The notes beneath the pieces were generated by a model. The model saw only the letters and a program-made list of their open reading frames with translations. It was not told the DNA's origin and did no database searches. A program made the position numbers and the translations under genes. Of a DNA stretch of 64,000 nt, positions 57,572-64,000 are shown in pieces (within the stretch, counting starts at the first letter, position 1; every line of letters begins with the position of its first letter). This stretch comes from Dipteronia dyeriana (taxonomy: Eukaryota; Streptophyta; Magnoliopsida; Sapindales; Sapindaceae), in assembly GCA_032871835.1 (NCBI GenBank), contig CM065297.1:24359098-24423097 (forward strand), written 5' to 3'.

Positions 57572-58436
57572 ATTTATTAAACAATTTGTAAAGAAATGAG
57601 GGTACAATCTAAGACAAACTATTCTTGAAATCAATTAAATCAATGAATGAAACAAATATGATACATTTAATAAAGTGAATAAAGTTCAATACAACCCAAG
57701 GTTATCAAATGAATCACATCAGTCCCTTAGTGGGATGCTTAGCTATTCATGACAAATACAATAAAATAACAAGAAGAATAGAGATAGAGAAGACCCATGT
57801 AAAGATTCTCCTTCCTTCAAGCTTGATTTCAATTCTTCAAGTGTCCTTGAGTATATAATGATGAAAAATGGTTAGATTTGGTGTGGAATGTTTTCTAAAT
57901 CTAGGTTAGTAACTAGAGATGTGAGAAGAAAAGAAGATATGAGTAAGAGATGATGGAGAGATCTCTAGATCAATCTAGAGTACGTTATGAAATGAGAATA
58001 GAATATATTTATTGGGTACCAAGAATAGGTTTAAAAACACTGATGTGACAGTCATAATGCGCCAAATGTATGGGTTATACATGAGTAAGGACTTGCGTAG
58101 TGCCCTGATATTGCATATTTTCTTCTCGAGTTTTGGCAAGTGCACGGGTTGGGACTCACGCAGTGACCTGATGGGCTTTGATCTGTTTCTTGGCTTTTCT
58201 CCAGATGCACGATTTGTGCACGGGTAAGGACCCCGTGCACTAACCTGCACACTAAAGCCTATCTTCACTAATTTACCTGTTTTCATTTAATCTTCACACA
58301 TTCTTCTTATCTTCCAACATGTACCTAATTGCCTACAATCATACAAAAAGAGACATAAGATACATAATATCATGCGAAAACAAGACAAAGGAAATGGAAC
58401 TAAGGGCCAAAATATATAACAATTTTGGCATGATCA
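57572..58436 (-). repeat. Gypsy LTR H, minus strand, truncated by Copia C
   Basis: Starts TGATCATGCCAAAATT at 58436 on the minus strand, directly after a polypurine tract. A GC-rich block with TGCACGGG and GTGCAC motifs lies at about 58075-58245, followed on the minus strand by a TATA-like AATAAATATATTC near 58000. The LTR is interrupted at 57571/57572. Confidence 0.65.
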
Positions 58437-59064
58437 AATTACCCCCAAACCAAACCTTCGTTCATCCTCGAGCAAACTCTAAAACAAAACAACTATGACA
58501 CATAAAAATGACCTGATCTAAAATTTCCTACACCCAAAACATTTGCCTCAACACCAACTAATTGAGAGATAAACAAGAGAGAGTGGGAGTGAGGAATCAG
58601 TTAATGTAAAATGTTCTAAATAACTCCAAGGCATTGTAAAGGAAAACTCGCACAACACGTATCCTGCACTTAAATTGCCCTCACCTTAGAAACTAATCAT
58701 TCTCACACCTCGAGCATAATTCCCTTCGATTCTAGGTTCTCACATAGAATCTCTCTTCTTTTTTATATCGGAACCTAGGTTCACACTCTTGCAATACATT
58801 TGCAAACGAAATTAATTGCATACATCTAATATAGAATGAATGCTATATAAGTGAATGAGTCTCCTAAAAGAATCAAGTATCATTAATGTGGAAAGAACAT
58901 GCTTCGACTAATATTCCTAATCTAGAATTCTACTAAGATCATATAGATCTTTTCCTTTGGTTGTAATGGGGCCATGGGGGTTAAATGTGGTGGACAAAGA
59001 AATAGGATAATTTTTTAGTTCAAGAATCACCAATCATATCTAAACATACTCACACACCCCATAC
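58437..59064 (-). other. polypurine tract and 3' internal region of Gypsy H
   Basis: GGTTTGGGGGTAATT (58437-58451, minus strand) is a clear polypurine tract, preceded by CTCGAGGATGAACGAAGG. The rest is non-coding and partly resembles 48700-48970 upstream of LTR G. It is cut at 59065 by LTR D. Confidence 0.65.
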
Positions 59065-61126
59065 TGTTGGGGTTTATACCCTAAAGATGTAATTTGTAAG
59101 TGGATTTATGAAAAAAAAAATAGAAAAGTTCAATTCATTTTCGTTGTCTTGTTTATTTTATAAGTTGTGCATATATTTAACATCCAAGATTGCCGAATAT
59201 AATCTCGAACTGTGTATATAAATGTCATATACAGATGGATACAGTAAGAGACGTGCAATATAAAGAGTCTGTAGATAGCAAATAAATATGGGTACTTTAT
59301 TTGTGGTTAATCTACAGTTGTGGTCCATTTCATAGTATACGGTGATCCTATCCTGGATCATTCATATGAAGATATGAGAATGGAGACACTTTGTATGATG
59401 TGATCATATAAGACTGGGCATGATCTATATGAATCTCTCAACAAGATCTGTTTACCGATGATATTCGTATATATATATATATATATATATATATCAACTA
59501 ATTGTGGCTATATGTGGGTGATCTTAATCCTGAGTACCTTATCGATTCCTTCAGGTTAAATCATGGTCTTTGATATATCATGGGTGAGGTCGGATGCAGT
59601 TCCTGATCAATATGCTCTATATGTTGGGATTACGGTTTGGGTTGTGGCTGGGAAGGTTTCTACACAATAGTAAAATTAACCTTTAAGAAGTAGATGGCAG
59701 TTCCCTTAAAGGTTAATTTCGGGCTTGGATAATATTAGCACTCTCCTAATTCCGTGAGAAAATAGGATTTATTGTTCATTAAAGAATCAAAAATACTTAA
59801 AGGATATATGTAATTGAAGGGGTATAACGGATATTATGACCCAAATATGCTTATGAACTACTGTAGAGGATCACACCATGTGTGATAACTATATCGATGG
59901 ACACTGAGTTGTATTGGTCTGTGTAAAAGCGTCTACAGTTGAGAGAGTGAAGCTTCAGGTTTTTAGTGGAATAACACCAGAGTTAATAGTCAAGGAATAT
60001 TAATTATAGAGTTTATTTAATGATTCCGAGGATTATTAGAGCTCAAAATATTATGGGTCCATTAGGTCCCCTTGCTAGCCCGATCGATTTATAACTAGGG
60101 TCATAGTTAATTAGTTGGATTGTCCAATTAATTGTGTTACGAAAGTGATACGTATTTATTGGGAAATTAATTGAGTAATGAGATTATTTAATCAATGAAT
60201 GTTAATAGTTAAACGATTTAAATAATTAGATTATTTTTTTAAATTAGTAATTATGAATTATTAATTTACTATTAATTGAAGGGTGTTAATTGATATTTGG
60301 ATTTATGTGAAGATAAAATAATAGGATTATTTTATTTTTACTAAATCATTTATCTAAGTATTTGAATTTAATTTTAAATTTAAAACACTTATTATCACTT
60401 TTAATATATTAGATATATTTGAAAAGGATAATTAAAAGATTTTAGTTCAAAATATATATGATATATTTTTTGATAACTAAAAGGATATATATCAATGAAA
60501 CAACACAAGAGTTTGTATTGATTACAATCTGTGTGTGCATGTGAAATGACATTCATAAGTGTTTGCATATGATGCAAATTGAGTGCACGTGAGAGACATA
60601 TCTGATATACACGCATAAGTCAATGCATTGTGCTTTGGTGCAAGATGAGTGCAGGAGATATCACACTAAAGAGAGAAAAATAGGTGCAATGTACACCATT
60701 GAATCGAAAAAAAATAAAAAAAAAAATTATTTTTCATGGCTAGAATTATTCTAAGTTTTTCCTCTTTAGAAGAAAGAGTTTCTACAAGTCTTTTCTCTAC
60801 ATTCTCTGTTCAAGTTCCTGAGACTGTGAAGTGCCCACATTTAGTTACCAGTCCCCTGATTTAGCGAGGCAGATGGAGTGGTTCAGGGAAGGAGCATTAC
60901 AAGAAGTGAAAGAGTCTCCAAACGTTGATAAGGTTCTATTAATCTTCTTATTAGTATTGATTTCAATTTCATGTATATATGTATATTTTATTTTTGTAAT
61001 AATTTTATATGTATAAGATCTGAAAAAGAATTATGATTCCAAGTTCAATGGTCATAAATCGTTTACGATCTGTATAAAATTTTGAAATCAATTTATGTTG
61101 CGTTACCAGTGAACAAGGTTACAACA
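59065..61126 (+). repeat. 5' LTR D of a Copia element (2062 bp)
   Basis: Starts TGTTGGGGTTTATACCC and ends GGTTACAACA, followed by a Met-type primer-binding site. Homologous in its last 1.5 kb to 45366-47012. A TA microsatellite lies at about 59468-59494. Short open frames inside are not genes. Confidence 0.82.
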
Positions 61127-61127
61127 A

Positions 61128-61139
61128 TTGGTATCAGAG
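61128..61139 (+). promoter_or_regulatory. primer-binding site of the LTR D element
   Basis: TTGGTATCAGAG is a near-perfect match to the initiator tRNA-Met complement and lies 1 bp after the LTR end. Confidence 0.88.
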
Positions 61140-61671
61140 TAAAAAAAAAAATTTAGAACAGGAAACTGTTTTCAATGCTCTTGTATGAATGAACGTGTTG
61201 GCACCTTATATATGATTGTTTGAATGTTTATACTTAAATTGTTTAATTTAAACATGGTTGATCGTAATTTTTTATGGTACTGTGGATTTAGGGTTTATGA
61301 GTTGTATAATTTTTTTAAATTTTTTTACTGTTATTGTATTGTAAATAAATATAATTGTAACTTGTAAATGAAGACATGGTACTGTTCATGGGGACACTGT
61401 TCACACGGTACTGTTCATATCATCTTGCACTATTCTTGTGGCAAGTGCTGCCTAGTGGTTTCCATACGGATTCCCTGTTTTCGATTCATGAGATTAATCA
61501 GAGTGATCTGAGGAGACTGGAAGACTTAAAAATTATAAGAATACCATATAATGCCTTGGGGATATTTTTGTAATTTTAGATTCCATTTTTTTTAGTTTAA
61601 GTAATCCACAGTACTCGGTCAATTCATGTATGCTTTACATTATGTGATAATAAAAGCATTGCCATACTTAC
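61140..61671 (+). other. 5' leader of the LTR D element
   Basis: Untranslated leader; a repeated GGTACTGTTCA/GGACACTGTTCA motif lies at 61377-61420. No gag start is recognised before the insertion at 61672. Confidence 0.5.
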
Positions 61672-63763
61672 TGTAAGGATCTCAGTTTTATGATTGGCTT
61701 ATTTCATGACAAACCACACCACATTGGGGATGATTGTGTAATGGGTAGCTTAGGTCCTCATTGACAAGCTTTCAAGAATCTCCATGACTTCAAGAGCAAA
61801 AGGTATATTCACTTGACTTTGCCTCTTAAAGAGTTTAGGTGCACACACACACCTCATGCATGCTTTGTTGATATTGCATTTGTGTTGATATTGTTTATAT
61901 GTGTGCATCTCTTCACAATCACACTTGCACTTCATTTATGATTTAAGTGTGGTATTATGTTGTGTTATCGCTTGCACGATGGTGTGCTTGTTTAAGCGCA
62001 TTGAGTGACCATATGAGAATGTCTCATTCTTCTCTTGGTTTGGTTATATGGAGTAAGGTGTCTAGTTTCAAACAAGTGTATTTCAATGATTTAAATGTTT
62101 TTCAAAACTGACCTTTGTAAGGTCTTGTGACCATATCATTTTATACAATGATTCAAAATGAGTTTTGAAAATTTTTATACAAACTAGACACCCATACCTT
62201 TCCAACGGTATATTATTCGTAATATTTCATGATCGTTTGGATTGGTTTTGAAATCACCAAAGTGACCACAAAAATAGGGAAACTCTATTGTTGTCAGTTT
62301 CATACATTTGGTCACTTAAATGAACATAACTCTTTCTACAGGCATCCAAATTATGTTTTGTAAATGAAAGTAGAAAGTAGACTTTCATACCTTTCCAACT
62401 GTATAATATATGAAAGGTTTCGATGTCGTTTGGTCATTTTTTAGGTCGCTCGAATCTCGAGCTTTTGTGATGTCGTGACTGCGCCGGTCCACAAGCGCAC
62501 CTCACCAGTGCCCCTGGACAGTAGGTGTGCACTGGTGTGGCGTTTGTTGACCAGTACAGCTCACCAGCGCACTGAGTAAAATTTTTTGGCATTTTCAAAA
62601 CGATGTAGTTTTGCTGTAGGGCTCATATTTATATGCTATCTTCTTCCTCACTCTTTTTTCAGAGCTTCCAAACCATTTTTTAGTGTGAAAGTATTTTCTT
62701 TGAGAGAAAGCTCCAAGAATGGTTCCTTAACTCTCCAAACCCAAAACCCTAGCACTAATTGCATTAATCACACATGGGTCTTCATCAATCTTGACTCGGT
62801 AAGTAAGAACAAACATCTCGTCTTCATTTATTGTTTTTATTATTAAAAAATTCATTTTTATGCATATGATTTGTTAAAATCTTGTGTTGAATGCATTTGT
62901 TGATGAGTTATAACATGATTGGACTTGTTTTTTGAAAGCTAGCCTTTAGGACATATTTGCCCTCTAGCTAATTAGGTCATATTAATTGCATTTTGATGAT
63001 TGCATTAATGACCATGCCATGCTTAATGACAACATATGTTGAAATGGCCTTGTTTGATAACTAGGATATAATGTTGCATAACTATCTCTAGTTAAGTCTT
63101 TATGAGCATTCATTTAGACATTGATATCTAGGAATTGTACTTAATGACATTCTTAAATTTCTAGATAAGCATTTAATGTTTTGCCTAGCATTATTTGCAT
63201 GTTTGAATATTTCATCATATTCACATAGGTTGTTGAACTCTTCATTGAGTCAAGTCTTGTGGCTTCTAGGTGAAGTTGCAACCAGGGGTAGGTTGGTAAG
63301 CAATTGGTCGGGTTTTGCAACCAGGGTAGGTTGGCAAGCAATTGGTCGGGTATTCACTATAAAAGGCCCGAGGGGTAGAGTAGGAGGTGCTCACGTCAAG
63401 AGTAGTGGATCAGGGGATATCACTAGGGATTGAACCAAGAGTGGTGAGTGGTAGTGGCCATAGCCTGAGGTTGTCGAGAGTGAGAGTCCGAGTATCACTT
63501 GAGGGTGTAACTTTTTACTCAGATAGAGGATTTCTACGATCGAGTGTGGCGCACTTAACAGCCCGTGGTTTTTCCCATTTTAAGGGTTTCCATGTATACA
63601 ATTTGTGTTATTTATATTTCCGCAGTTTACACTTGATGTTGTATGTTTGTTTTATTAGGTGAATTTTGAATATTTGCTAATCAAGGAAAATTGGTAATTG
63701 ACTTGATTAAAACCTATTCGCCCCCTTTTAGGTTTGTAGACACACAATTCTTAGGGATTTTCA
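61672..63763 (+). repeat. solo LTR related to the 19967-29469 Copia
   Basis: Starts TGTAAGGATCTC and ends AGGGATTTTCA. It shares with the 19967/27938 LTRs the segments GATTGGCTTATTTC, TGACATTCTTAAAT-like and CATATTCACATAGGTTG, and AAAACCTATTCGCCCCC. It has a GC-rich block (62460-62575) and a TATA-like TATTTATAT at 62626. A 39-bp direct duplication (GCAACCAGGG...) lies at 63278-63355. The flanks share CATACT imperfectly, so the target duplication is uncertain. Confidence 0.75.
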
Positions 63764-64000
63764 CATACTATGTCATTTAGATTAGATGTGCCTGTACAAA
63801 TATATTTGATATGTCATCCATGCATCATAGTCTGATATTTTTTTTTAATGTGATTAAAATGGACAATATAAATAATTGACTATGAAAATAAGATTAGTTT
63901 TTTAATAGTTAGAAAACTTGGTAATTCTCATTAATATTAATTTTGTTATTAAAGTGTTTAATAAGTTATATTAATAGGGTCATTTATTCTAATTAGGATT
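63764..64000 (+). other. continuation of the LTR D element leader
   Basis: AT-rich sequence without a recognised gene or repeat boundary up to the window end. Confidence 0.4.

Noticed and set aside
63278..63355. Possible CRISPR-like or satellite repeat
   Set aside because: Only two copies of a 39-bp unit in an LTR; a simple direct duplication in plant DNA.

Overview
The window reads as nuclear DNA of a flowering plant, most likely a eudicot, taken from a repeat-rich and probably heterochromatic interval. It is AT-rich and holds nested LTR retrotransposons of the Copia and Gypsy superfamilies, a PIF/Harbinger-like MITE and a truncated Mutator-like element. I found no convincing host gene, rRNA, tRNA or CRISPR array. 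Every coding stretch is element-derived and carries stops, frameshifts or deletions.

Layout. (1) 1-5754: 3' part and 3' LTR of a plus-strand SIRE-like Copia element (A), with a degenerate extra ORF between pol and LTR. It sits inside the 5' LTR of the next element. (2) 5755-38104: a Tat-lineage Gypsy composite, LTR1 - body 1 - LTR2 - body 2 - LTR3. Each body has gag-PR-RT-RH-IN remnants, a ~97-bp tandem array and an antisense ORF. Body 2 is interrupted by the MITE (17956-18937, 3-bp duplication TGA) and by an almost complete Copia element (19967-29469, 5-bp duplication GGTTT). (3) 38115-40159: 5' part of a Mutator-like element. (4) 40160-48630: minus-strand LTRs packed together, including a solo LTR of the A family (41809-44396, duplication AATAA). 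(5) 48631-57571: minus-strand Athila-like Gypsy 3' region joined to a decayed Copia element (C) of the A family. (6) 57572-64000: another minus-strand Gypsy LTR and 3' region, then a plus-strand Copia LTR with its primer-binding site and leader, the leader split by a second LTR related to the 19967-29469 element.

The nesting gives relative ages. The Tat composite is older than Copia A, the MITE and the 19967-29469 Copia, all of which interrupt it. The last of these keeps one pol frame over about 3 kb with only four internal stops, so it is probably among the youngest insertions.

The main structural observations are: a stem-loop with an invariant 8-bp stem and a variable 5-nt loop upstream of the promoter in three LTRs of one family; GC-rich repeat blocks placed just upstream of the TATA box in several unrelated LTR families; a TATA-like motif conserved upstream of the antisense ORF in both Tat bodies; and a two-body, three-LTR Tat composite joined exactly at an LTR end. 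All are read by eye; no alignment or search was run.
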